A stretch of 64,000 bases of DNA, from the IMG/VR virus record IMGVR_UViG_3300008267_000250, positions 1 through 64,000 of that record; one strand, 5' to 3'. Source of the stretch: a virus. Within the stretch, counting starts at the first letter, position 1; each line of letters begins with the position of its first letter. Of the stretch, positions 37,158-46,197 are shown piece by piece. The notes under the pieces were generated by a model. It ran no database searches. It was not told the DNA's origin and saw nothing but the letters and a program-made list of their open reading frames with translations. The translations under genes and the position numbers were made by a program.

Positions 37158-38852
37158 ATGAATAAGAAAGCGATAGTCGTATATGTAGATAATTCCAATA
37201 TTATGGAAATAGAATTTTCATGGTTATACAAAACCTGGAAACTTTATTCATTGGACGAAGAGTACGATTTGGTTGTATATCACAATCCAGAAGCTAAACA
37301 TATTGTTGATAAGTTTGTGGACATTATTACAGTGGAAATGCCAAACATCAGACATTCCGAAAATTATAAGTTTTTAAACTCATTGTATTTTTGTTTGGAT
37401 GAATGGTCACAACCCTTAAAAAAGTATGATTATATTTTAAAAACGGATTGTGACGTGTTTTTAACTGAGAATCTTAAAAACTATACACCGAATAAGTTAT
37501 GTGTCGGTCAGGGAGGTTTTTATGATGCGACAGATGAACGAAAAACAAACTACATCAAACACTTATCAAAAAAACTTGGATTAAATTATAAAAGTATTTC
37601 ACTTGTTGGTGCTTCATTTTATGGAAAAACAAGTACGGTTCTACCGGTTGTTAAAAGGATTGCTGAAATAACAGAATATATTCTAATTAATGAATCCAAA
37701 ACACAAGAGTTCAAAGATTCGGGATTTAAAATGGGTGTCGCATCAATGATAGCGGGAGAAGTTTTTATAAATTACGCATTCACTACCCAACACTTGAATT
37801 TATGGGTACTTGATAGTAAATGTTGGCAAACAACAAAGATTGGATCAGATGTGTTACATATTCATGCATGGCATACTGACCAACAATGGTCCAAACACGC
37901 ATTTTTCAGACAAGAATATAATGACTGGAAAGTAAATGATGAAGATGTGTTTAAAAGTGTTGCAAATTATTGTCAATGGATTGCTACCTTACCTTTTTAC
38001 AAGTTAATTGAGTATAAAGAAAAATATAAAAATGGTCAGTTGGAAATTGATTACGACTTGTTCACCGAACATAAAAGAGAGTGTACGTTTACAAATGATT
38101 CAAACGTTAAAGTGTTGTTACCGGATCATCAATATTCCAATATTTTTGCAACAAGAAATAATCACGAGGTATTGTTTAGAAAAATACACGCATTTTTAAT
38201 TGATAAGGGTTACATCAAAAACAACATTATTGACTTGGGTGCTTGGATCGGTGATAATTCAATTCCTTGGGCAAAAAGAGTTGATGGTACCATATTTTCA
38301 ATTGATCCATCAGATAACAATTGTACATTTATCAGAGAACTCGTTAAATTGAATAAAATCAATAATTTAAAAATTATTCAAAAGGCAATATCTGAAACAA
38401 ACAAAACAATTTCCACACAACTTGAATATGGTGAAAATTTACATCATTGTAAGTTTGTTGATGACGAGTCCGGAAAAACAAAAATAGAATCCGTTAGCTT
38501 GGATTATTTACACCAAATTAATGAAATATATGATATTGGTTACATTCACCTAGATGTTGAAGGATTAGAGTTTAATGTTGTTAGAGGTTGTGTTGAGGTT
38601 ATCAACAAATATAAACCACTTTTAACTTTTGAACAACACCTTAATACGGATGATTATGTTGGGTTGTCAAACTTTATGATTGATTTGGGTTATGAAGTAC
38701 ATATGATAAATGAAACCTTACCGGGATGTTTACCAGATTGTAGAAACTTTTTATGTGTACCGACTGAACAAAAGGAAATAATAAATGAAGTGATTAATCA
38801 CTTTAACAACGAAGAAATATTAATTAATTTTAACGAATTACAATGGAAATAG
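37158..38852 (+). CDS. Glycosyltransferase-like domain fused to FkbM methyltransferase
   Basis: 564 residues from ATG 37158; an upstream in-frame start would run into the zinc-ribbon gene. N-terminal half: a GT-A-like fold with YDYILKTDCDVFLTENLKNY (DCD near residue 96) and VLHIHAWHTDQQWSKHAFF, as in glycosyltransferase-like proteins of sugar loci. C-terminal half: FkbM-type SAM methyltransferase, NIIDLGAWIGDNSIPWAKRV (motif I near 355), IFSIDPSDNN, then VSLDYLHQINEIYDIGYIHL and DVEGLEFNVVRGC. FkbM enzymes O-methylate sugars. The fusion suggests a glycan made and capped by one protein. It is isolated inside the DNA-metabolism block, and the substrate is unknown. Confidence 0.7.
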   Translation: MNKKAIVVYVDNSNIMEIEFSWLYKTWKLYSLDEEYDLVVYHNPEAKHIVDKFVDIITVEMPNIRHSENYKFLNSLYFCLDEWSQPLKKYDYILKTDCDVFLTENLKNYTPNKLCVGQGGFYDATDERKTNYIKHLSKKLGLNYKSISLVGASFYGKTSTVLPVVKRIAEITEYILINESKTQEFKDSGFKMGVASMIAGEVFINYAFTTQHLNLWVLDSKCWQTTKIGSDVLHIHAWHTDQQWSKHAFFRQEYNDWKVNDEDVFKSVANYCQWIATLPFYKLIEYKEKYKNGQLEIDYDLFTEHKRECTFTNDSNVKVLLPDHQYSNIFATRNNHEVLFRKIHAFLIDKGYIKNNIIDLGAWIGDNSIPWAKRVDGTIFSIDPSDNNCTFIRELVKLNKINNLKIIQKAISETNKTISTQLEYGENLHHCKFVDDESGKTKIESVSLDYLHQINEIYDIGYIHLDVEGLEFNVVRGCVEVINKYKPLLTFEQHLNTDDYVGLSNFMIDLGYEVHMINETLPGCLPDCRNFLCVPTEQKEIINEVINHFNNEEILINFNELQWK

Positions 38853-38989
38853 GAAAAATGACCATAAGTGAAGCGTATCCACACCTTAGAGTTGTTGCTC
38901 TCACTTACGGATTGAATTTAAATAGAGCACGGGAGTTTAAATTTGCCAGAATAATATTGGCTAACTTATATAGTAGAGAATTAGTATGA
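38843..38989 (+). CDS. 48-residue basic peptide
   Basis: MEIGKMTISEAYPHLRVVAL then YGLNLNRAREFKFARIILAN. The start overlaps the preceding gene by 10 nt (an alternative ATG at 38858 avoids this) and the stop overlaps the following ATG as ATGA. It fills the whole 133-nt gap, and its codon pattern resembles its neighbours. The helical, Arg/Ala-containing sequence suggests a small DNA- or protein-binding peptide; no family recognised. Confidence 0.5.
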   Translation: MEIGKMTISEAYPHLRVVALTYGLNLNRAREFKFARIILANLYSRELV

Positions 38990-39234
38990 CACACAAGGAA
39001 TTTTTTGTCTGGCTTGAAGGTTTCATGACCAACAGAGATTGGACAACTATTAAACAAGTTGATATTGAGGTTATTCAAGAAAAAATGAAAGAAGTTAAGG
39101 ACGAACCAAAATTTGGAATTACGGAACCATATAGAACAATACCAATGCCGGTTAACCCATTTCCCAAAAATGACGACCCCTTTAAACCACCATACGAAAT
39201 ATATTGTAACAATAAAACTCAATTAAATGATTAA
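38986..39234 (+). CDS. Hypothetical protein upstream of gp47
   Basis: 82 residues. The first half MTHKEFFVWLEGFMTNRDWT, then IEVIQEKMKEVKDE, is a compact helical segment; the second half is Pro-rich (MPVNPFPKNDDPFKPPYE). Translationally coupled on both sides: ATGA overlap upstream and an 8-nt overlap into gp47. The WLEGF motif is seen in small conserved phage proteins, but its function is unknown. Confidence 0.6.
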   Translation: MTHKEFFVWLEGFMTNRDWTTIKQVDIEVIQEKMKEVKDEPKFGITEPYRTIPMPVNPFPKNDDPFKPPYEIYCNNKTQLND

Positions 39235-40006
39235 AACATTAGTTCATTTTTCAGATCTTCATCTAAGATTATTTAAAGATCACGACTTATATCGGTTAAT
39301 TTTGACTGATATGTTAAACCAATTTAAGGAAATTAAACCTGATAGGGTCGTATTTACTGGTGACCTAGTTCACAGTAAGAACCAATTAACACCTGAGCTT
39401 ATAGAAATAGTAAGTTGGTTGTTAAATGAATGTTCCAAAATTACAAAAACAATTATAATACCAGGTAACCATGATTTTTTAACCAATAATACGGATAGGT
39501 TAGATGCGTTATCTCCGATTATTGATTCATTAAATAATAAAAACATCGTCTATTATAAGGATCGTGGCGTATACGAGGATGAAAATGTTAGCTGGTGTGT
39601 TTATTCACAATTCCAAGGAAATATTCCACCAGACATTAATGAAGCGAAGGGGGCTAAAATAGGTTTATTCCACGGTCCAATTCAAGGTATGACAACTGAC
39701 CTAGGTTATGACTTTGGTGACCACGCATATGACATTGAAAAATTCAATGGTTTAGACACACTTCTATGCGGAGATATTCACAAGAGACAGGAATTTAATT
39801 TCAAAACCGGTAAAGGATTTATGATTGGTAGTACCGTAGCCCAGAACTATGGTGAATCGGTAACCAAGCACGGATATGGGATTTATGACATTGAAACGAA
39901 GGAATATAAGTATGTGGACTTACACAATCCAAAACCATTTCTAAAGTTCACAATTAGTTCATTTAAGGATATTGAAAATGGAACCGAACTACTCAAAAAT
40001 CTTTAA
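39227..40006 (+). CDS. gp47: Recombination nuclease subunit, T4 gp47/SbcD/Mre11-like
   Basis: 259 residues with the metallophosphoesterase motifs in order: HFSDLHL (D10, H12), FTGDLVHS (D46), PGNHDF (N81, H82, D83), GLFHGP and LCGDIHKRQ. With the gp46-like ATPase it forms the Mre11-Rad50-type complex that resects DNA ends for recombination-dependent replication. It is shorter than T4 gp47 (about 340), lacking much of the C-terminal capping part. Three genes separate it from gp46. The end overlaps the coiled-coil protein by 29 nt. Confidence 0.85.
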   Translation: MIKTLVHFSDLHLRLFKDHDLYRLILTDMLNQFKEIKPDRVVFTGDLVHSKNQLTPELIEIVSWLLNECSKITKTIIIPGNHDFLTNNTDRLDALSPIIDSLNNKNIVYYKDRGVYEDENVSWCVYSQFQGNIPPDINEAKGAKIGLFHGPIQGMTTDLGYDFGDHAYDIEKFNGLDTLLCGDIHKRQEFNFKTGKGFMIGSTVAQNYGESVTKHGYGIYDIETKEYKYVDLHNPKPFLKFTISSFKDIENGTELLKNL

Positions 40007-40781
40007 TAGGGAAATTATTCAGACGGTGTCTGAATTTTGTAAACTGAACAACATTGAGGATATTGATGGTTTCATTAAGAAGTGTTTTATATCCGGTCTG
40101 AATGTTGAAAAATATGGATTATTGGGTAAGCCACTTAACGAAGGTGAAAATCACTTAAAAATGGGTGAAATAATTGAAAAAGAGGTAATAAAGGAAGTTA
40201 TTGTTGAAAAACGGGTGGAAATACCAGTTGAGGTAATAAAAGAGGTTGAAAAAATAGTTGAGGTACCAATTGAAGTTATTAAAGAGGTTATAGTTGAAAA
40301 GGAAGTACCAGTTGAAAAAGAAGTTGAGATTATAAAGGAAGTACCAGTTGAAAAAATTGTCACAAAAATTGAATATATAAGTGACAAAACAAACGAAAAT
40401 GAACTGATTGAAAAAATGTCTAAACTGGAAGAAGAACGGCAAATTTTTTCCACTAAGTTAGACGAAAAAACCAAGGAAGTACAAATTTTTTCCACTAAGA
40501 ACCAGGAAATGGAAAATTTCTTCCAAAAAGAAATAACTAAAAAGGATAAAGAATTAGATGAACTTAGACAAACTTTAGATGAACTTAGACAAACTTCAAC
40601 TGATGATAACAAATCAAAAATGTTACAACAAACAATACAAAACTTAAATTCTGAAATAAGAGAATTGAAAAAGAAAAATGAAGAACTAAATAAAAAATTG
40701 TTAGACAAACCAAAACAACTTGGTGATATTCCCGCCAGGTTCCACGGTAGTTCTAACCTAAACGATGATTTATATAAATAA
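39978..40781 (+). CDS. Coiled-coil protein with Val-Glu-Pro repeat
   Basis: 267 residues from ATG 39978; a TTG 6 nt upstream is less likely. Residues about 60-135 are a repeat built from EVPVEVIKEVEKIVEVP-like units, and residues about 145-245 form a predicted coiled coil (EEERQIFSTKLDEKTKEVQI, DELRQTLDELRQT). The N-terminal ~50 residues are a small helical domain (EFCKLNNIEDIDGFIKKCF). The same Val-Glu-Pro repeat is found in the membrane protein at 49598. Lies between gp47 and gp46, perhaps a scaffold for them, but that is speculation. Confidence 0.6.
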   Translation: MEPNYSKIFNREIIQTVSEFCKLNNIEDIDGFIKKCFISGLNVEKYGLLGKPLNEGENHLKMGEIIEKEVIKEVIVEKRVEIPVEVIKEVEKIVEVPIEVIKEVIVEKEVPVEKEVEIIKEVPVEKIVTKIEYISDKTNENELIEKMSKLEEERQIFSTKLDEKTKEVQIFSTKNQEMENFFQKEITKKDKELDELRQTLDELRQTSTDDNKSKMLQQTIQNLNSEIRELKKKNEELNKKLLDKPKQLGDIPARFHGSSNLNDDLYK

Positions 40782-40782
40782 T

Positions 40783-41133
40783 ATGGAAATTTTAGTATGG
40801 TTTATTCTTAGTTATGGGCTAATGAATATTATGGTCTACGGATCAATCTTTCAAGGATTGAGAGATTTTTTTAGAAAATGGGGTGAAAATAAATTTGCAC
40901 CATTTAACTTTTTTGGGGGGTTTATATCTGGGATTTTATCTTGTCCAATGTGTTTTTCTTTCCATGGTGGATGGTTTTTATCCCTCTTGATATACTCACC
41001 AATTAATGTTATATTTAATGCACCCGAATGGTGTTCATGGTTTTTTGATGGTATATTATCATCCGGAGCGGTTTGGGGGATTAATGCAATAATTGAGTGG
41101 TTTGAAGAAAATAGGTCTAGTAATAACAAGTAA
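40783..41133 (+). CDS. Small membrane protein, DUF1360-like
   Basis: 116 residues from ATG 40783 (TAATATG after the previous stop). Three hydrophobic stretches: ILVWFILSYGLMNIMVYG, FFGGFISGILSC...HGGWFLSLLIY, and FDGILSSGAVWGINAIIEW. The motif LSCPMCFSFHGGW is like the 'l.CpfC.gfW.g' core of DUF1360 family membrane proteins found in Bacillus and phages. Function of that family is unknown. C-terminus is charged and cytoplasmic-like. Confidence 0.58.
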   Translation: MEILVWFILSYGLMNIMVYGSIFQGLRDFFRKWGENKFAPFNFFGGFISGILSCPMCFSFHGGWFLSLLIYSPINVIFNAPEWCSWFFDGILSSGAVWGINAIIEWFEENRSSNNK

Positions 41134-41157
41134 TAATAACTAATAATAACTAATAAT
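41121..41157 (+). repeat. Short tandem repeat (TAATAATAAC)n
   Basis: TAATAACAAG then two perfect TAATAATAAC units and a partial TAATAATG at 41151-41158. It spans the stop codon of the membrane-protein gene and ends exactly in the ATG of the next gene, giving stop codons in several frames. Confidence 0.8.
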
Positions 41158-41398
41158 GGGAAAAGCAGCTAAAGCACACAGAGCGAAAGTGGCAAAAAGA
41201 AATGTGAATTTAAAACAAACAGAAAGGAAAATTCAAAAGGCATGGCAAGACGCATTTGAGGAACAAATGACTATGATGAGAGAAAAATTTGTGACAATGT
41301 CTGGAGAAACAATGTCAGGTTTAACAGGACTATTTGAAGATGGGAAGGAAGAAGAACTACAAGAAGGATCCGAATCAACTGAATCTATTTCAGAGTAA
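41156..41398 (+). CDS. Small charged hypothetical protein
   Basis: 80 residues. The N-terminal half is basic and Ala/Lys-rich (MGKAAKAHRAKVAKRNVNLK), the C-terminal half acidic and Glu/Ser-rich (EDGKEEELQEGSESTES), with a helical middle containing several Met residues. This basic-acidic layout is common for small phage nucleic-acid-associated proteins. It ends 22 nt before the gp46 start. Confidence 0.55.
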   Translation: MGKAAKAHRAKVAKRNVNLKQTERKIQKAWQDAFEEQMTMMREKFVTMSGETMSGLTGLFEDGKEEELQEGSESTESISE

Positions 41399-41420
41399 CA
41401 AAACATTTAATTACACCATA

Positions 41421-43754
41421 ATGAGTAAAGAACTAGATTTTTCAAAGTTTGAGAATCCGTATGTCCAAGTGGTATGGGAGGATTCAAACGAAAATTTCAC
41501 ACAAGATAAGATTAAAAGTGTTAAACATTATTTCCAAAAAAAATATAACACGACAAATGTCAATGTAATAACAAAGGCGAAAGTATCTAAAGAGGAAGGT
41601 GAACAAACCGTTGATGTGTCTGTAAATATTATGGACACGAACTACCAGGTTGAATTACTTAAACAATATCTCACATCCAAAAATTATGACAAGTATTTGG
41701 ATGAAATTTTAAACCATAATAAAATGGTTGAGAATAAGATGTCTGAGTCCGAAACTGAGACCGTTTTTTTTAAAAAATGGTATATCAAAAACATTGAATT
41801 TTCAAACTTCCTATCATATGGTGAGAACCAAAAACTTGATTTTGAAAAAACAAATGGACTGACCGTAGTGATGTCACAGCCTGAAAATTTTGGTGGAAAA
41901 AGTGTCCTATCACTGGATCTACCCCTATTTTTGTTCTTTAATGAAACAACCAAAACAACCAAAGCTGAGGACATTTTTAACAAGTTTACAGACAAAGATA
42001 AAGTATCGGTTAAAGGTGAAATTGTTATTGATGGTGAGGAATATATTATTGTTAGAAACATTGAACGAAAGTTATCCAAAAAGGGTGAATGGAATGTTAA
42101 AACCGAACTTGATTTCTTTAAAAAACTAGCTGACGGTACACTTCAAAACTTTACCGGTGAACAAAGGAGGGAAACAGAAAAATTCATCAAGGAATCAATC
42201 GGAACAAAGGAGGATTTCTTAATGACAATTTTAACAACCGCAACAAACCTTGAAGAATTAATTGATTCAAAACCAACAGCAAGAGGTCAGGTGTTATCTC
42301 GTTTTATGGGTCTTGATTTTTTAAGAAGGAAGGAAGAAACCGCCAAATCAATTTATTCCGATTTCTCAAAATCAATGTTATCAAACATTTATAATACCGA
42401 ACAATTAAAAACAGAAAATGAAAATAGTGAAATAAAAATCACTGAATTAAAAACCAATATTCAAACATACAAGACCGAATTAACTGAGATTGAATCCAAT
42501 ATTCAAAAAGGAAAAGATTACCGGGACTCAATGTTAAAAAAGAAACACACGGATATTGATGTTGAATTAAGTAGGTTGAATCCAAGTCAAGTTAAACAAG
42601 AAATTGAAGGACACGAATATCAAATTGAACAAACAAAATTAAAACTTAATGAACTTAATGTTGTTGAACCCAAGGAGTATTATAAAGAGGACGAACATGA
42701 CAAGGTAAAAGAACAATACAACAACGTGTTTAAAGAAAAAGTTCAACTTGATACCAAGATTACGGAAATTGAAAAATTAAAATCCGAAGTTAAGGGTGGA
42801 ATCAAATGTGAACATTGTGGTATTGAATTAATGAACGCAGCAATAACACAACAAAAAATTGCTGAACTTGATGGTTATATTAGTCAAAAAGAGGAAAAAG
42901 AGGGGTTAATGTCTGTTTTAACAGACAAAGAAAAAAGTTTTGTCCATATTAAAAGACAATTTGATGAATATGAAAAAAACAAACTGGTAAAAGAAAAACA
43001 CGAAGCGACAATTGAAAATCACCAATTGAAAATAAGTGGCTTACAGACAAAACTTACAGAATATGATAAGATGTTGGATAAGATTAAGGAGAACGAACAT
43101 ACGGAAACAATGTTAATCAAGGCCAATTTACGCTTGGAGGATCTTGAAAGACAAAAAACGCAAAAACAAAACCAGATTAATAGTGACGAGTACTCAATAA
43201 AAACAACGGAAGAAAAAATTAAAACAAACTTAAACAACATTATTAAAATTTCCGAAGAACAAGAAAAAGAAAAAATACATAAAATATATTTGGAAGCTTA
43301 TGGTAAAAACGGAATTTCCAAAATCATAATGAAAACAATGATTCCATTGATTAATGCGGAATTGCAACGTTTGATGGAAGAAAGTGCTTATTTCAAACTT
43401 CAAATTCAAATTAATGATAAAAATGAAGTTGAGTTTCTTATGATTGACAATGGAACCGGCGTTGAGAAACTTATGTCATCTGGATCTGGTTATGAACGAA
43501 CAATTGCATCACTTGCGTTGAGATCAGTATTAAGTAAAGTATGTAGTCTACCAAAACCAAATATAATGGTATACGACGAGGTTTTTGGAAAAATATCAAA
43601 TGAAAATCTGGAAATGGTTCATAGTTTTTTCCTGGGGATTAGAGATTTCTTCCCAACCATATTAATTATAAGTCACAATCCGATTGTAAATAATTGGGCG
43701 GACAACACAATTAGAATCGTAAAAGAAAATAATATATCAAAAGTTTTTCAATAA
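41421..43754 (+). CDS. gp46: Recombination ATPase, T4 gp46/SbcC/Rad50-like
   Basis: 777 residues from ATG 41421; an in-frame TTG further upstream would overlap the preceding gene. After a ~115-residue extension comes the ABC-ATPase half: IKNIEFSNFLSYGENQKLDF and a P-loop written PENFGGKSVL, where the usual first Gly is Pro. A long coiled coil carries the zinc hook IKCEHCGIELM (CxxC, near residue 470). The C-terminal half has the signature LMSSGSGYERTIASLALRSV, Walker B NIMVYDEVFG and a terminal LIISHNP switch His. Partner of gp47. It is longer than T4 gp46 (560) because of the extension and longer coil. Confidence 0.86.
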   Translation: MSKELDFSKFENPYVQVVWEDSNENFTQDKIKSVKHYFQKKYNTTNVNVITKAKVSKEEGEQTVDVSVNIMDTNYQVELLKQYLTSKNYDKYLDEILNHNKMVENKMSESETETVFFKKWYIKNIEFSNFLSYGENQKLDFEKTNGLTVVMSQPENFGGKSVLSLDLPLFLFFNETTKTTKAEDIFNKFTDKDKVSVKGEIVIDGEEYIIVRNIERKLSKKGEWNVKTELDFFKKLADGTLQNFTGEQRRETEKFIKESIGTKEDFLMTILTTATNLEELIDSKPTARGQVLSRFMGLDFLRRKEETAKSIYSDFSKSMLSNIYNTEQLKTENENSEIKITELKTNIQTYKTELTEIESNIQKGKDYRDSMLKKKHTDIDVELSRLNPSQVKQEIEGHEYQIEQTKLKLNELNVVEPKEYYKEDEHDKVKEQYNNVFKEKVQLDTKITEIEKLKSEVKGGIKCEHCGIELMNAAITQQKIAELDGYISQKEEKEGLMSVLTDKEKSFVHIKRQFDEYEKNKLVKEKHEATIENHQLKISGLQTKLTEYDKMLDKIKENEHTETMLIKANLRLEDLERQKTQKQNQINSDEYSIKTTEEKIKTNLNNIIKISEEQEKEKIHKIYLEAYGKNGISKIIMKTMIPLINAELQRLMEESAYFKLQIQINDKNEVEFLMIDNGTGVEKLMSSGSGYERTIASLALRSVLSKVCSLPKPNIMVYDEVFGKISNENLEMVHSFFLGIRDFFPTILIISHNPIVNNWADNTIRIVKENNISKVFQ

Positions 43755-43761
43755 CATAAAA

Positions 43762-46197
43762 ATGATAGTAGATAAGAGTATTACACAACTGGCTTTATCT
43801 GTAAATGAAAAAGACGTTGAAAATAGTTACAGACAATATTTGACCAAAAAAATATCAGATATGATGTTCACCTCACCATTCGGTTGTGATGGTCTTGGTG
43901 AATCAAAAAATAATAATATACGTGTTTTATGTGAATTTAAGGATGATTTGGATTTGCAAAGTAAAACTGGACAAATTAAAGTTTTGTCACAAGCCATTTA
44001 TTATATTAAAAAGTTTGAAATTTCTGGGGTAATACTACCATCAACTGTTTTTGTTGGTGATAAAAACGAATGTTTTGTTATACATACAAACGACCTTTTT
44101 AAATACTTATCAATGGATTTGGATTGGTCCATAGCACCATCAAACGCTCACAAAAATCTAATATTGATAAATGAAATGTTGGTTGATGAAAATATTAATC
44201 CACACGTTTTTAGTGTTACCAACATTGACGAGTGTGTCCAAAAACTAAAGGACTTAACTGAAGGAGTAACTAGATTAATACCAATAACACCTCACAATTT
44301 AACTGAAGTTTTTGGGTATTTTGAAAAAAACGTGTTAGCCAAAAATACTTTAAACACGAACCAATTAGCCAATCTTTTTACACAAATCCTTATCAATTCA
44401 AATGATAATTATTTACATCCTGTAAAAAAAAGAAAAACAATTGTTACTAAAGCATTTAATGAAGTACCAATAAAATCAAGGGAAGCGTTCACGTCCTTTT
44501 TTAGTCACTTCGCTAATGATTATACTCCAAAACAAAAAGAACAATTAACAGCCACTGTTGATAGATTAATTCAGGACGTTACAAGACGTAAACAAGGTGA
44601 GTTTTTCACACCAACAATATGGGTGGATAAAGCTCACGAATATATAACGTCAGTTTTTGGTGAAGATTGGAAGGAGAAATATGTGGTATGGGACCCAGCT
44701 TGGGGTACGGGTAACTTAACTAGAGATTATAAATTCAAAGAGTTATATGTATCAACTCTTAATTATTCCGACATTCAAACTGCAGAACAAATGGGGTATA
44801 ACCCAGAAGCGGTTAAGTTCCAGTTTGATTTTTTAAATGATGGTTATGAATTTTTACCAAAAGGATTAAGAGATGCTATTGAGGGTGGTCGTGATATTAT
44901 AGTTTTGATGAATCCCCCTTATGCCAGTTCGGCAAACAAATCAACAATCATAGGGGATGACAAAAAAGGTGTTTCTGAAACCACAATGTCAATACTAATG
45001 AAAAGTGAAGATTGGGGCAAATCCGTACAGAACCTTTACTCCCAATTTTTGTTTAGGTCTTTTAAGTTGAATATAAACAATAATGTAAATATTTGTATTT
45101 TTTGTCCCCCATTGTTTTTAAGTGGAGAATCCTTCAAAAAGTTTAGAAGTGAATTTATGAATATATACAAATTTACAAGTGGGTTCTTATTTTCTGCGAA
45201 TAATTTTGATGAAGTTTCAGATGGATGGGGTATCTCGTTTTCTATTTTAGAATCAAAAATAAATAATTTGAATAATGATTTTTATTGTTTTACACTCGTA
45301 GAAACTGATGAAAATTTTGATTTAAAAAATGTTGGTTATAAAAAAATTTATAATACAGATTCCAGAATACCTGCAAATGAATGGGTTAAAAAAGAAATAA
45401 AAAAAATAAAAACATTTGATGCACCACAACAAAGTAGTCCATGTGTTATAAAACAAAAAGGTTGTGGTAAAATATCAAACAATGCGTTGGGGTATTTTTT
45501 AACGAATAGTAATAATGTACAGTTTAACAGAACTGGTTGTTCATTATTTAGTAGTTGTTATAGTGGTGGTCACGGAATTTCAATAACTGAACAAAATTTT
45601 TATAAAGTGGTTAGTTTATTTACCGCTAGAAAAACAATATTAGAAACTTGGGAAACACAAAAAGACGAGTATTTAAAACCAAATGAATTAAATCAAAATT
45701 ACCAACAATATTTAAATGATAGTATAATTTATTCATTATTTTCAACATATAGTTACCAATCATCCCTCCGTCAAGTAACATATAAAGATAAGTTATGGGG
45801 TATTAAAAACGAGTTCTTTTGGATGTCAAAAGAGGAAATGATGGAGTTGGCCAATAACTCAAATTACACTGAACTATATACCGATGCAAGAACTGACAAT
45901 AACAGACACGTTTACAATTTATTATTTGGTGAAGAAAATATTTATAGTAAACTATCACCGGACGCTAAATTGATATTAGATAAAGCAACAGACTTAGTTA
46001 GAAAATCAATAACAATAAGAAGTCATTTTGCCGATGATCAAAACCATTTGAATTCCTGGGACGCGGGGTATGCTCAATTAAAATTAATTTGGAAAGAGTA
46101 TTTTGTTGAAGAATTTAAAGAATTTAGACAATTATACAAGAATTTAGAAGATAGAATGAGACCACTGGTCTATGAACTTGGATTTTTATTAAAATAA
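43762..46197 (+). CDS. N6-adenine DNA methyltransferase with nuclease-like N-terminus (type IIG-like)
   Basis: 811 residues. Methyltransferase core: GEFFTPTIWVDKAHEYI (near 278), motif I VVWDPAWGTGNLTRDY (near 310), motif IV IIVLMNPPYASS (near 383), the gamma-class N6-adenine layout seen in type I HsdM and Eco57I-like type IIG enzymes. The N-terminal ~120 residues include IRVLCEFKDDLDLQSKTGQI, which could be an E-x-K nuclease strand, followed by a helical linker, as in type IIG restriction-modification fusions. The C-terminal ~350 residues would be target recognition. No separate restriction gene is near. Self-protection is the likely role. Confidence 0.75.
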   Translation: MIVDKSITQLALSVNEKDVENSYRQYLTKKISDMMFTSPFGCDGLGESKNNNIRVLCEFKDDLDLQSKTGQIKVLSQAIYYIKKFEISGVILPSTVFVGDKNECFVIHTNDLFKYLSMDLDWSIAPSNAHKNLILINEMLVDENINPHVFSVTNIDECVQKLKDLTEGVTRLIPITPHNLTEVFGYFEKNVLAKNTLNTNQLANLFTQILINSNDNYLHPVKKRKTIVTKAFNEVPIKSREAFTSFFSHFANDYTPKQKEQLTATVDRLIQDVTRRKQGEFFTPTIWVDKAHEYITSVFGEDWKEKYVVWDPAWGTGNLTRDYKFKELYVSTLNYSDIQTAEQMGYNPEAVKFQFDFLNDGYEFLPKGLRDAIEGGRDIIVLMNPPYASSANKSTIIGDDKKGVSETTMSILMKSEDWGKSVQNLYSQFLFRSFKLNINNNVNICIFCPPLFLSGESFKKFRSEFMNIYKFTSGFLFSANNFDEVSDGWGISFSILESKINNLNNDFYCFTLVETDENFDLKNVGYKKIYNTDSRIPANEWVKKEIKKIKTFDAPQQSSPCVIKQKGCGKISNNALGYFLTNSNNVQFNRTGCSLFSSCYSGGHGISITEQNFYKVVSLFTARKTILETWETQKDEYLKPNELNQNYQQYLNDSIIYSLFSTYSYQSSLRQVTYKDKLWGIKNEFFWMSKEEMMELANNSNYTELYTDARTDNNRHVYNLLFGEENIYSKLSPDAKLILDKATDLVRKSITIRSHFADDQNHLNSWDAGYAQLKLIWKEYFVEEFKEFRQLYKNLEDRMRPLVYELGFLLK

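Noticed and set aside
40151-40708. 185-residue Ser/Phe-rich minus-strand ORF opposite the coiled-coil gene
   Set aside because: Its composition is the reverse of Lys/Glu-rich codons; the plus-strand gene has overlaps with its neighbours and a heptad pattern.
41334-41420. Earlier TTG start for the gp46-like gene
   Set aside because: It would overlap the preceding gene by 65 nt and adds residues with no family match; ATG 41421 lies in a clean gap.
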